NCBI GenBank assembly: GCA_964482135.1
Contig: CAYZWF010000016.1
Location: forward strand, 1 to 44,660
Length of the DNA stretch: 44,660 nucleotides
Source: UBA11136 sp964482135
GTDB lineage: Bacteria > Pseudomonadota > Alphaproteobacteria > UBA11136
Reading direction: 5' to 3'
Shown: in pieces, positions 6,959 through 16,808 of the stretch
How the letters are laid out: each line of letters starts with the position of its first letter
How positions within the stretch are numbered: the first letter of the stretch is position 1
The notes under the pieces: generated by a model
Database searches by the model: none
Seen by the model: only the letters and a program-made list of their open reading frames with translations
Told to the model about the DNA's origin: nothing
Made by a program: the position numbers and the translations under genes

Positions 6959-7378
6959 ATGAATATGGTCGGTCAAAAAGCCCTGGATATCTGGCGCGGG
7001 GCATTGGTGGAAACGGTGCGGCGGGATATCCCCGACCTTACCGCGCGTCAGATGGCGGTTCTGTTGACCGTTTATCTCAGCGATGGTCCCCATACGGTGC
7101 GGGGGCTTTCCAAAATTCTCAACGTTTCCAAGCCGGCCATCACCCGGGCCCTGGACAGGCTGGGCACGCTCGATCTGGTGCGCCGCAAGCCCGATGATGC
7201 CGACCGCCGCAGCGTCCTCGTCCAGCGCACAGTCAAGGGCTCGGTGTTCCTCAGCGAATTCAACGACATCATCTCCCGCGCCGCCACCGCCACCTCCGAG
7301 ACTGCGGAAGGTTCTCCCCTGGCCGGAGAACAAAGCGCCGCACCAGAGACCGACATACCCATGATGGCGCAGGGCTGA
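6959..7378 (+). CDS. MarR-family transcriptional regulator
   Basis: 139 residues from ATG 6959, which has GGAGG seven bases upstream. An earlier in-frame ATG at 6911 lacks a ribosome site. The winged-helix core reads LTARQMAVLLTVYLSDGPHTVRGLSKIL, the recognition helix NVSKPAITRALDRLGTLDLVRRK, and the wing PDDADRRSVLVQRT. The protein is short, with a low-complexity Ala/Thr/Pro tail, so the second dimerisation helix is only partly present. Its own promoter and palindrome lie at 6820-6880. The target genes cannot be told; it converges with the yej operon and stands alone. Confidence 0.8.
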   Translation: MNMVGQKALDIWRGALVETVRRDIPDLTARQMAVLLTVYLSDGPHTVRGLSKILNVSKPAITRALDRLGTLDLVRRKPDDADRRSVLVQRTVKGSVFLSEFNDIISRAATATSETAEGSPLAGEQSAAPETDIPMMAQG

Positions 7379-7395
7379 CGGCTTTTTCCGCAACC

Positions 7396-7427
7396 GTTTC
7401 TCTCGGGGCTGTTTCTCTCTGGCGGCT
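7396..7427. repeat. Imperfect tandem duplication after MarR gene
   Basis: GTTTCTCTCGGGGCT (7396-7410) is followed directly by GTTTCTCTCTGGCGGCT (7411-7427). It lies in the gap between the convergent marR and yejF genes. Confidence 0.6.
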
Positions 7428-7472
7428 GGTTTCAAACCATTCCGAAATCCGTGAGGCCCGCGGCCGGGTGGA

Positions 7473-9115
<1,643 letters not shown>

Positions 9116-9119
<4 letters not shown>

Positions 9120-10168
9120 CTCAGCACCTTCCTGGGATCGAAGGCATCGCGCACCGCCTCGCCGATGAAGACCAACAGGCTCAGCATCACCGCCAGAGTC
9201 GCAAAGGCCGTCATGCCGAGCCACGGCGCCTGCAGATTGGTCTTGCCCTGGGCCAGCATCTCGCCCAGGGAGGGCGATCCCGGCGGCAGGCCGAAACCGA
9301 GGAAATCCAGCGAGGTCAGGGTGGTGATGGAACCGCTGAGGATGAAGGGAAGGAAGGTCAGCGTCGCCACCATGGCATTGGGCAGGAGATGGCGGAACAT
9401 GATGACCGGTGTGCTCACCCCCAGCGCGCGGGCGGCGCGCACATATTCGAAATTGCGCGCGCGCAGGAATTCCGCCCGCACCACGCCTTCCAGCGCCATC
9501 CAGCTGAATAACAGCATCAGGCCCAACAACCACCAGAAATTGGGCTCGGTGACGCTGGCCAAGATGATCAGCAGATAGAGAATAGGCAGCCCGGCCCAGA
9601 TTTCGATGAAACGCTGGAACAGAAGGTCGGTGAGCCCCCCGAAATAGCCCTGGATTGCTCCGGCGGTGATGCCCACAACCGAACTGAACAGGGTCAGCGT
9701 CAGGCCGAACAGGACCGAAATGCGGAAACCGTAAATCAGCCGCGCCACCACATCGCGCCCCTGATCGTCGGTGCCGAGCCAGTTTTCCCGGCTCGGCGGC
9801 GCCGGCGAGGGAACCTCGAGGTCGTAATTGATGGTGTCATAGGAAAAGCGGATGGGCGGCCACAGCATCCATCCCTGGTCCTCGATAAGGCTTTTCACGA
9901 AGGGATCGCGGTAATCGGCCTCGGTCTCGAACTCGCCGCCGAAAGCGGTCTCCGGGTAACTCACCAGGACCGGGGCGTAGAGATCGCCGTTGAACTGCAC
10001 CAACAGCGGTTTGTCGTTGGCCACCAGCTCGGCGAAGAGAGTTGCAGTGAACAGGAACAGGAAAATCCAGAATGAAATAAAGCCGCGCCGGTTGGCCTTG
10101 AAATTCTCGATGCGGCGCCGCGTCAGCGGCGTGATGGCAACGCCCAGGAAGCTGTCCCCTTTTGCCAT
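9116..10168 (-). CDS. yejE: Peptide ABC transporter permease (YejE-like)
   Basis: 350 residues. An N-terminal cytoplasmic stretch and first TM helix (FISFWIFLFLFTATLFAELVAN) are followed by a long periplasmic loop and the DppC/OppC-type core. That core holds GTDDQGRDVVARLIYGFRIS and the EAA-type coupling loop ARNFEYVRAARALGVSTPVIMFRHLLPNAM. The C-terminus ends in AVRDAFDPRKVLR. It is one of the two membrane subunits of the importer. It starts one base after the yejB stop and its own stop overlaps yejF, so translation is coupled. Confidence 0.93.
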
Positions 10169-10169
10169 C

Positions 10170-11288
10170 TCAGACCTCCCGGCTTTCGAAATCGATGCGC
10201 GGATCGATCAGCACATAGGTGAGGTCGCTGGCCAGCTTCAGCAGCAGGCCGATCAGGGTATAGATATAAAGGGTGCCGAACAGCACCGGGTAATCGCGGC
10301 CGATGGCCGCCTCGAACCCCAGCAGCCCGAGTCCGTCGAGGGAGAAAATCACCTCCGTCAACAGCGAGCTGGTGAACAGAATACCGATGAAGGCGCTGGG
10401 AAAGCCGGCAATGACGATGAGCATGGCGTTGCGGAACACATGGCCGTAGAGCACGCGGTTTTCCGCCAGCCCCTTGGCCCGGGCGGTCATCACGTATTGC
10501 TTGTTGATCTCGTCGAGGAAGGAATTCTTGGTGAGCATGGTGAGTCCGGCGAACCCCCCGATCACCATGGAAAGCACCGGCAAGGTGAGATGCCAGAAAT
10601 AATCGGCGATACGGGCAGGCCAGGCCAGGCTCTCCCAGTTTTCCGAGACCAGCCCGCGCAGCGGGAACACGTCCCAGAAACTGCCCCCCGCGAACAACAC
10701 GATCAGCAGGATGGCGAAGAGAAAGCCGGGAATGGCGTAGCCGACGATAATGAAGCCGCTGGTCCAGATGTCGAAGGGCGTGCCATCGCGCACCGCCTTG
10801 CCCACCCCCAGCGGGATCGAGATGAGATAGACGAACAAGGTGGTCCACAGACCCAGCGAGATGGAGACCGGAAGCTTGTCGGCGATGAGATCCACCACCG
10901 AGCGGTCGCGGAAGAAGCTCTTGCCGAAATCGAAGGTGGCGTATTGGCCGATCATCTTGAAGAAACGTTCGTCGGCGGGCTTGTCGAAACCGTAGAGTTT
11001 CTCGATCTCGCGGATCAGATCCGGGTCGAGCCCGCGCGAACCCCGGTATTTTCCCGCTATCCCGGCGCCGCTGTCGGCGCTGACCCGTTTCTGGGTCTGG
11101 GCGGTGGTTTCGCCGCCTTTGCCACCGCCGATCCGCGCCGTGGCCTCGATGGCGGTGCCCTTGATGCGGGCGATCATCTGTTCCACCGGCCCGCCGGGGG
11201 CCGATTGCACGATGAGGAAATTGACCACCATGATCCCGAACAGGGTGGGGACGATCAGAAACAGCCGGCGCAGGATATAGGCGAGCAT
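10170..11288 (-). CDS. yejB: Peptide ABC transporter permease (YejB-like)
   Basis: 372 residues from ATG 11288, two bases after the yejA stop; the E. coli protein is of similar length. It opens MLAYILRRLFLIVPTLFGI, the hallmark of DppB/OppB-type permeases. A hydrophilic insert rich in Gly/Thr/Lys (about residues 45-85) precedes the GFDKPADERFFKMI region and the conserved periplasmic part. The coupling loop is NKQYVMTARAKGLAENRVLYGHVFRNAM. It forms the membrane channel together with YejE. Confidence 0.93.
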   Translation of the reverse strand: MLAYILRRLFLIVPTLFGIMVVNFLIVQSAPGGPVEQMIARIKGTAIEATARIGGGKGGETTAQTQKRVSADSGAGIAGKYRGSRGLDPDLIREIEKLYGFDKPADERFFKMIGQYATFDFGKSFFRDRSVVDLIADKLPVSISLGLWTTLFVYLISIPLGVGKAVRDGTPFDIWTSGFIIVGYAIPGFLFAILLIVLFAGGSFWDVFPLRGLVSENWESLAWPARIADYFWHLTLPVLSMVIGGFAGLTMLTKNSFLDEINKQYVMTARAKGLAENRVLYGHVFRNAMLIVIAGFPSAFIGILFTSSLLTEVIFSLDGLGLLGFEAAIGRDYPVLFGTLYIYTLIGLLLKLASDLTYVLIDPRIDFESREV

Positions 11289-11290
11289 GG

Positions 11291-13291
11291 TTAGTCGTTG
11301 CCGTTGGTTCTGCGCCGCCGCCATTGCAGCAGGAAGGCGAAGATGGCGATGACCACAATGAACAGCCACAGACTCCCCGCCGTGAAGCCGGGAGGCTCGT
11401 CTTCTTGTTCTTCTTGTTTCATGTCGGCGTTCACCGCGGCGCCCTTTTCACGCTGCAGGACGGCTTCCTTTTGCGGATCGACCCACCAGAAATCGAAGCC
11501 AAGGGCGTATTTTGGCGTCATCTTAGGCCGCGAGAACATGTTCCAATAGGCCACCCGAAAGCTGCGGATATGCCAGTGGGGAACCAGGTAATGGCCCCAT
11601 AACAGCACCCGGTCCAGGGCGCGGGTTCGCGCCACCAGACTCTCGCGGTCGGGGGCGGCGATCACCTCCTCGATCAGTTCGTCCACCACCGGATCATGGA
11701 TGCCGATGATATTGCGGCTGCCGGGGGTTTCGGCGGCCCGGGAGCCCCAGTAATCCCGCTGTTCGTTGCCCGGCGACAGAGATTGTCCGAAACCGGCCAC
11801 CACCATGTCGAAATCGAAATCCTCGATACGTTTTTCGTATTGCGAGGAATCCACGGTGCGCAGTCTCGCCGCCACGCCGAGGCGCTCCAGATTCTTGCGA
11901 TAGCCCGCGGCGATACGCTCGAACTGGGGGTTGGCGAGCAGAATTTCGAAGGCCATGATCTCGCCGCTTTCGCCGTGGATCAGCTGGTTGTCTTCGAGCA
12001 CCCATCCCGCCTCTTCGAGAAGGCGTCTCGCCTTGCGCAGATTGCCGCGGATGCCGCCTTCGCCAGAGGTGGAAGGCGGGACGTATTCCTTGCCGAACAC
12101 CTGGCGCGGGATGCGGTCCTTGAATTTCTCAAGCAGGATCAACTCCTCGCCGGCGGGCAGGGCGCTCGAGGCCAGTTCCGAATTGGAGAAATAGCTGTGA
12201 CTGCGCGTGTAGGCGCCATAGAACAGATTGCGGTTGGTCCATTCGAAATCGAAGGCCAGACCCAGCGCCTCGCGCACCCGGGGATCACGGAAGATGGCGC
12301 GCCGCGTGTTGAAGGCAAAGGCCTGCATGCCCGTGGGCTGTTGGTGGGCAATGGCTTCCTTGATCACCAGCCCCCGTTTGAGCGCCGGGAAGTTATAGCC
12401 CGTGGCCCATACCTTGGAGGCGTTTTCGAGCCGGAAGTCATAGGCCCCGGCCTTGAAGGCTTCCAGCGCCACCGTCTGGTCACGGTAATAGTCATAGCGC
12501 AGAACGTCGAAATTGGCGCGTCCCGCATTGACGGCTAAATCCGCCCCCCAATAGTCGGCCACCCGGCGATAGGTGATGGAACGCCCGGCATCCACCGCCT
12601 CCACTTTGTAGGGGCCGCTGGCCAAGGGCGGTTCCAGGGTGGTTTTACCGAAATCGCGTCCCTGCCAATAAGCCTTTGAGAGAACCGGCAGGCCGTTACC
12701 GATGATCAGCGGCAGTTCCCGGTTGTCGCCGGGAACGAAGGAGAATTTGACCCTGTGGTCATCGAGCGCTTCCACCTTGTCCACGCTGCCGTAATAAGAG
12801 CGGAAAAAGGGATGGCCCTTTTCCATCAGCATGTTGAAGGAAAACACCACATCCGCGGCGGTAATGGGGCTGGCGTCGTGAAAACGCGCCTCGCGGCGCA
12901 GGTTGAACACCACCCAGGACCGGTCCTGCGGCAGTTCCACGCTTTCGGCGATCAACCCGTACTGGGAAAAGGCCTCGTCGTCGGAAGACTTCATCAGGGT
13001 CTCGAACACGTTGCCCAGCCCCGCCGCCCCCACGCCCTTGAGGATATAGGGGTTGAGGTTGTCGAAGGTGCCGATGTCCGAGAGCCGCACCGTGCCGCCC
13101 TTAAGGGCGTTGGGGTCGGCATAGTCGAAATGGCTGAATCCGGCCCCGTATTTGAGGTCGCCATGCATGGCCATGCCGTGGGAGGCCGGAGGTTGGGCCT
13201 CTCCTGCCCCAACCGGCAGACATAAGCTCAGCAGGCACAGGTAAAGAAGGCCACGCTTGAGGGAACGGGGCTGGGTCACGGCAAGACGCAT
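11291..13291 (-). CDS. yejA: Peptide ABC transporter substrate-binding protein with C-terminal TM anchor (YejA-like)
   Basis: 666 residues from ATG 13291, overlapping the hisN stop by one base (TGATG). A signal peptide (SLKRGLLYLCLLSLCLPVGAGEA) leads into an SBP family 5 fold: HGMAMHGDLKYG, GTVRLSDIGTFDNLNPYILKG, then RREARFHDASPITAADVVFSFN. These bind oligopeptides in the periplasm, as E. coli YejA does for microcin C-type peptides. Unlike the usual soluble protein (about 600 residues), this one ends with a Glu-rich stretch, a TM helix at about 640-655 (SLWLFIVVIAIFAFLL) and QWRRRR. It is therefore probably tethered to the inner membrane by its C-terminus. Confidence 0.9.
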   Translation of the reverse strand: MRLAVTQPRSLKRGLLYLCLLSLCLPVGAGEAQPPASHGMAMHGDLKYGAGFSHFDYADPNALKGGTVRLSDIGTFDNLNPYILKGVGAAGLGNVFETLMKSSDDEAFSQYGLIAESVELPQDRSWVVFNLRREARFHDASPITAADVVFSFNMLMEKGHPFFRSYYGSVDKVEALDDHRVKFSFVPGDNRELPLIIGNGLPVLSKAYWQGRDFGKTTLEPPLASGPYKVEAVDAGRSITYRRVADYWGADLAVNAGRANFDVLRYDYYRDQTVALEAFKAGAYDFRLENASKVWATGYNFPALKRGLVIKEAIAHQQPTGMQAFAFNTRRAIFRDPRVREALGLAFDFEWTNRNLFYGAYTRSHSYFSNSELASSALPAGEELILLEKFKDRIPRQVFGKEYVPPSTSGEGGIRGNLRKARRLLEEAGWVLEDNQLIHGESGEIMAFEILLANPQFERIAAGYRKNLERLGVAARLRTVDSSQYEKRIEDFDFDMVVAGFGQSLSPGNEQRDYWGSRAAETPGSRNIIGIHDPVVDELIEEVIAAPDRESLVARTRALDRVLLWGHYLVPHWHIRSFRVAYWNMFSRPKMTPKYALGFDFWWVDPQKEAVLQREKGAAVNADMKQEEQEDEPPGFTAGSLWLFIVVIAIFAFLLQWRRRRTNGND

Positions 13292-14094
13292 CAGGCCGGC
13301 CCCGAGCCTTCGCCGCCTTCGCCGAGTACCGCCAGGGCCTGTTTGTGGAGTTGGCTGTCCCCAGCGGCGAGAACGCTGCCATCGGAGGTGAGTCCCAGCG
13401 GTTTCCCAGACCAGTCGCTGATGACGCCGCCGGCGGCTTCCACCACTGGAACCAGGGCGCAGTAATCGCAGACCTTCATGGTGGTTTCGGCCACCAGATC
13501 CACGAAGCCGCTGGCCAACAGGCCATAGGCGTAGCAATCGGCCCCGTATTGCGGGCGCTTGACGGCCTGGCACAGGCGTTCGAAGGCGCGCGCCGCGTCG
13601 CCGCTGAACATATGGGGGGTGGTGGCGTAGAGCATGGCCTGGGAGAGGTCGCCACAGGCGCGTGTTTGTACCTTCTCGCTGTTACAGGTGGCGCCCATGC
13701 CGCTGCCGCCGCTCCAGCGCTCGCCAGTGATGGGGTGGTCGATGATCCCGAAAACCGGTGTCCCCTGGTGCAAGAGCCCGATCAGGGTGCCGAACAGGGG
13801 CTTGCCCGTAATGAAGGCGGCGGTGCCGTCCAGGGGGTCGAGGGTCCATACGTATTCGGCGTCTGTTCTGGTCTCGCCGAACTCCTCGCCGATAATGCCG
13901 TGTTCGGGAAACTCGGCCTCAATCATGGCGCGCAGGGTTTCCTCCGTCTCGCGGTCGGCGATGGTGACGGGGCTTTGGTCCGGCTTGTCCTCGGCGGCCA
14001 CCGCGGTGCGGAAATAGCGCCGCAGGATTTCGCCGCTGGCGTCGGCCATGCGCTGGGCGAGGGCGGTAAAGGCATCTGGGCAGGGAGCGTCCAT
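13291..14094 (-). CDS. hisN: Histidinol-phosphatase, inositol-monophosphatase type
   Basis: 267 residues. The metal-binding motifs of the IMPase fold are present: GIIGEEFGE, WTLDPLDGTAAFITG and, near the C-terminus, KVCDYCALVPVVEAAGG (replacing the WD-x-A motif as in HisN-type enzymes). The family dephosphorylates L-histidinol phosphate in histidine synthesis; a related sugar-phosphate activity cannot be excluded. The stop codon overlaps the yejA start, so a biosynthetic phosphatase is co-translated with a peptide importer. It follows the cytochrome c gene by 71 bases that hold a triple 16-bp repeat. Confidence 0.85.
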   Translation of the reverse strand: MDAPCPDAFTALAQRMADASGEILRRYFRTAVAAEDKPDQSPVTIADRETEETLRAMIEAEFPEHGIIGEEFGETRTDAEYVWTLDPLDGTAAFITGKPLFGTLIGLLHQGTPVFGIIDHPITGERWSGGSGMGATCNSEKVQTRACGDLSQAMLYATTPHMFSGDAARAFERLCQAVKRPQYGADCYAYGLLASGFVDLVAETTMKVCDYCALVPVVEAAGGVISDWSGKPLGLTSDGSVLAAGDSQLHKQALAVLGEGGEGSGPA

Positions 14095-14109
14095 GGCCGA
14101 TAGTCTTAT

Positions 14110-14157
14110 CAGAAACAGCGGGGGCCAGAAACAGTGGAGGCCAGAAACAGCGGCGGC
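14110..14157. repeat. Three tandem 16-bp repeats between cytochrome c and hisN
   Basis: Three consecutive copies of a 16-bp unit beginning CAGAAACAG lie at 14110-14125, 14126-14141 and 14142-14157, with one or two differences each. They fill most of the intergenic gap. Confidence 0.85.
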
Positions 14158-14165
14158 GTGGAAAT

Positions 14166-14810
14166 TTACGGCAGCGGCTGGGGGTCGTCGCTCAAGGAGT
14201 GCAGATAGAGGATAAGGTTGGCTCTATCTTGCGGCTTTTTGAGCCCGGGAAACAGCATCTTGGTTTTCGGCACGAAGGTCTTGGGGGCGGCGAGGAAGGC
14301 ATCGAGATCGTCATAGGTCCAGGCACCGCCTTTTTCCGCCAGCCCCTTGGAATAGGTAAAGCCTTCGACGCTCCCCTTCTCGGCGCCCACCATGTTCCAT
14401 AATGCCGGGCCGATCTTTTTCTTGCCCCCCTGTTCGAGGCTGTGACAGGCCTTGCATTTCTTGGCCAGCTTTTTGCCCGCGCCGGCGTCCGCCGCGCCAA
14501 GCAAAGCCGCCAGTTGCGAGGCGGGTTCTTCGGAATCCTCGGCTGCGGCATTGTCCTTGCCATCGGCCTCGTCCCCGTCTTCGCCCTCCTCCGGAGCGCC
14601 CTCGGCATCCTCCTGGGCCGTGTCCTCTTCATCATCCTCGCCTTCGCCCTCATCGGTGCTGTAATCCTCGCTTTGGGACTCCGGTACATAGGCGTTTTGC
14701 GCCAGTTCCTCGGGCGCCAGCATGGCGTTGCCGCCAACCCGGAGCAGCGTCACCAGCAGAAGCGCAAACAGAATGGCTCCGAAAATCTTATAGGGCTCAT
14801 AGCCGAACAT
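14166..14810 (-). CDS. Membrane-anchored cytochrome c (c552 / CycM type)
   Basis: 214 residues from ATG 14810 (MFGYEPYKIF). A single N-terminal TM helix (8-23) anchors it. Residues 44-97 are an almost uninterrupted acidic linker rich in Asp and Glu. A class I cytochrome c domain follows, with CKACH heme motif (119-123), IGPALWNMVG and KTKMLFPGL containing the axial Met. Such proteins pass electrons from the bc1 complex to terminal oxidases at the periplasmic face. The linker is long and probably acts as a flexible, negatively charged tether. It is divergent from kdsB, about 105 bases apart. Confidence 0.88.
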   Translation of the reverse strand: MFGYEPYKIFGAILFALLLVTLLRVGGNAMLAPEELAQNAYVPESQSEDYSTDEGEGEDDEEDTAQEDAEGAPEEGEDGDEADGKDNAAAEDSEEPASQLAALLGAADAGAGKKLAKKCKACHSLEQGGKKKIGPALWNMVGAEKGSVEGFTYSKGLAEKGGAWTYDDLDAFLAAPKTFVPKTKMLFPGLKKPQDRANLILYLHSLSDDPQPLP

Positions 14811-14916
14811 GGCGCGACCTTTACCTTCCCACGAGGTCAGAGGGGTGAAAAAGCGTGACAGGCAGAGTAGTCCCAACCCTCTTGGCCTTGCAACCGCTTC
14901 CCTGTATGAGTTTTCT

Positions 14917-15666
14917 ATGAGTTTGCCGAAGAATCCCGTGGTTATTATCCCCGCGCGCCTCGCCGCCACCCGGCTGCCGGGGAAAATGCTGGCGGACATT
15001 CACGGCCAGCCCATGATCGTGCATGTGTGGCGCCGCGCCGTGGAATCGGGCGTCGGCCCCGTCATCGTCGCCTGCGCCGAGAAGGAGATCGCCGAGGCCG
15101 TGGAGGCGGCAGGCGGCCAGGCGGTGCTGACTGATCCCGGACACCATTCCGGCTCCGACCGCATATTCGAGGCCCTGACCAAGATTGACGAAGCGGGAAC
15201 TTATGACGCCGTGGTCAACGTCCAGGGCGACCTTCCGGCCATTGATCCAGCCACCATCGCCGCCGTGTTCGCGCCCCTGGCCGAGGAATCGGTGGACATC
15301 GCCACCCTGGCTTTCGAGATCACCGACGCGGAAGAGGCCGCCAATCCCAACGTGGTCAAGGCGGTGGTTTCCTTCGCGCCGGGCCAACACATCGGCCGCG
15401 CCCTTAATTTCACCCGCACCGCGCCATCCGGGGACGAAGGCCCGCTTTATCATCATGTGGGCTTGTACGCCTATCGCCGCGCCGCACTGGAACGATTCGT
15501 AGCGCTGCCCCCCGGCGAGTTGGAAAAACGCGAGAAACTGGAACAGCTGCGGGCGCTGGAATCCGGTATGCGCATCGACGTGGCGCTCGTTGACACGGTT
15601 CCCCCCGGGGTTGATACTCCCGCCGATCTTGAACAGGCCCGCGCCATGCTGGAGCCCAAGGGCTGA
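14917..15666 (+). CDS. kdsB: 3-deoxy-manno-octulosonate cytidylyltransferase
   Basis: 249 residues from ATG 14917, the family's usual length. Key blocks are VVIIPARLAATRLPGKML (nucleotide binding), HHSGSDRIFEAL, VVNVQGDLPAIDP (metal-binding Asp) and YHHVGLYAYRRAAL. The enzyme activates Kdo with CTP to CMP-Kdo for the lipid A inner core in the cytosol. The gene is followed 19 bases later by pheA. The upstream ATG at 14809 overlaps the cytochrome c start and has no better ribosome site. Confidence 0.95.
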   Translation: MSLPKNPVVIIPARLAATRLPGKMLADIHGQPMIVHVWRRAVESGVGPVIVACAEKEIAEAVEAAGGQAVLTDPGHHSGSDRIFEALTKIDEAGTYDAVVNVQGDLPAIDPATIAAVFAPLAEESVDIATLAFEITDAEEAANPNVVKAVVSFAPGQHIGRALNFTRTAPSGDEGPLYHHVGLYAYRRAALERFVALPPGELEKREKLEQLRALESGMRIDVALVDTVPPGVDTPADLEQARAMLEPKG

Positions 15667-15685
15667 CGGAAAAAAGCGTTCTTCC

Positions 15686-16573
15686 ATGCCGGAAACCAAA
15701 CAACCATCCCAGACCATTGCCTTCCAGGGTGTGCCCGGGGCCTATTCCGACCTCGCCTGCCGCGAGGCCTATCCCGAAATGGCAACCCTGTTCTGTCCTT
15801 CCTTCGAAGACGCGCTCGATGCCGTGAACAACGGCCAGGCGGCGATGGCCATGATCCCGGCGGAGAATGCGGTGGCCGGGCGGGTGGCGGAAATTCACCA
15901 CCTTCTGCCCCATACCGATCTTCATATCATCGCCGAGCATTTCCAGCGCGTGAACCACCAGCTCCTGGCACCCAAGGGGGCCACCGTCGAAGGGCTGAAA
16001 ACCATTCACAGCCATGTCCACGCCCTGTCCCAATGCCGCAAGCTGATCGGTGAACTGGGCCTGGAGGCGGTGGTCTGCGCCGATACGGCCGGTGCGGCGG
16101 CCGAGGTGGCGCAAGCCGGCGACACCACCCAGGCGGCAATCGCCTCATCCCTGGCGGGCGAGATTTACGGGCTCGAGGTGCTGCGCTCCGATATCGAGGA
16201 CGCCGAGCACAACACTACCCGCTTCCTGGTGCTGGCCCGCGAGCCTTTCGATCCCGACCCCGCCAGGGGACCGGTAATCACCAGCTTCGTCTTCTATGTG
16301 CGTAATGTGCCCGCCGCCGTCTACAAGGCGCTGGGCGGTTTCGCCACCAACGGCGTCAACATGACGCGGCTGGAAAGCTTTATGATCGACGGCAAATTCA
16401 CCCAGGCCCAGTTCTATGCCGATATCGAGGGTCATCCCGCCGAGCCCGACGTGAAGCTGGCCTTCGAGGATCTCAACCACTATTCCCGCGAGGTGAAAAT
16501 CCTCGGCTCCTATTACGCCCATCCCTTCCGCCATTTGGAAAAGACGGCGGCGCAGGACGAACAGGAAGACTAA
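15686..16573 (+). CDS. pheA: Prephenate dehydratase
   Basis: 295 residues. The catalytic domain (1-185) has IAFQGVPGAYSDLA, MIPAENAVAGRV and the catalytic HNTTRFLVLAR motif. A C-terminal ACT domain (about 195-275) contains PAAVYKALGGFATNGVNMTRLES and QFYADIEGHP and should bind phenylalanine for feedback inhibition. There is no chorismate mutase domain, as usual in alphaproteobacteria. It converts prephenate to phenylpyruvate. Start ATG 15686 gives the family's normal N-terminus. Confidence 0.94.
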   Translation: MPETKQPSQTIAFQGVPGAYSDLACREAYPEMATLFCPSFEDALDAVNNGQAAMAMIPAENAVAGRVAEIHHLLPHTDLHIIAEHFQRVNHQLLAPKGATVEGLKTIHSHVHALSQCRKLIGELGLEAVVCADTAGAAAEVAQAGDTTQAAIASSLAGEIYGLEVLRSDIEDAEHNTTRFLVLAREPFDPDPARGPVITSFVFYVRNVPAAVYKALGGFATNGVNMTRLESFMIDGKFTQAQFYADIEGHPAEPDVKLAFEDLNHYSREVKILGSYYAHPFRHLEKTAAQDEQED

Positions 16574-16581
16574 ATCGGGGG

Positions 16582-16605
16582 CCAAATGGGAGACCAAATG
16601 GGAGA
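16582..16605. repeat. Perfect 12-bp tandem duplication after pheA
   Basis: CCAAATGGGAGA occurs twice head to tail (16582-16593, 16594-16605), eight bases after the pheA stop. Confidence 0.85.
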
Positions 16606-16624
16606 ATCGTCCTCTCCTTCGCTC

Positions 16625-16655
16625 TTGCGAGTCGGCCCCCCCGGCGTGGTAGAAT
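16625..16655 (+). promoter_or_regulatory. Promoter of SRP RNA gene
   Basis: TAGAAT (16650-16655) lies five to six bases before the first paired base of the SRP RNA. A TTGCGA at 16625-16630, 19 bases upstream, may be the -35 box. Confidence 0.5.
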
Positions 16656-16659
16656 ACGC

Positions 16660-16760
16660 GTGGGAGGTTGGCGGCGGACGGTGCCCTCGCCAATCCGGTC
16701 AGATCCGGAAGGAAGCAGCCGTAACGAGATTGTTCCGGGTCGTCTAACCAGCCTCCCACC
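16660..16760 (+). ncRNA. ffs: Signal recognition particle RNA, small (4.5S) bacterial type
   Basis: The conserved apical hairpin is evident: GTCAGATCCGGAAGGAAGCAGCC around 16698-16720, with its GGAA tetraloop, followed by GTAACGAG. The two ends pair perfectly (GTGGGAGG at 16660-16667 with CCTCCCAC at 16752-16759), closing a rod of about 100 nt. This RNA forms the signal recognition particle with Ffh to target membrane proteins. A promoter-like TAGAAT lies just upstream and dnaX starts 49 bases downstream. Confidence 0.95.
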
Positions 16761-16808
16761 CGTGGTTTTCCACCGTTCCTGTTGTCGTTTTAAGGCCTGC
16801 CGGGCGTC

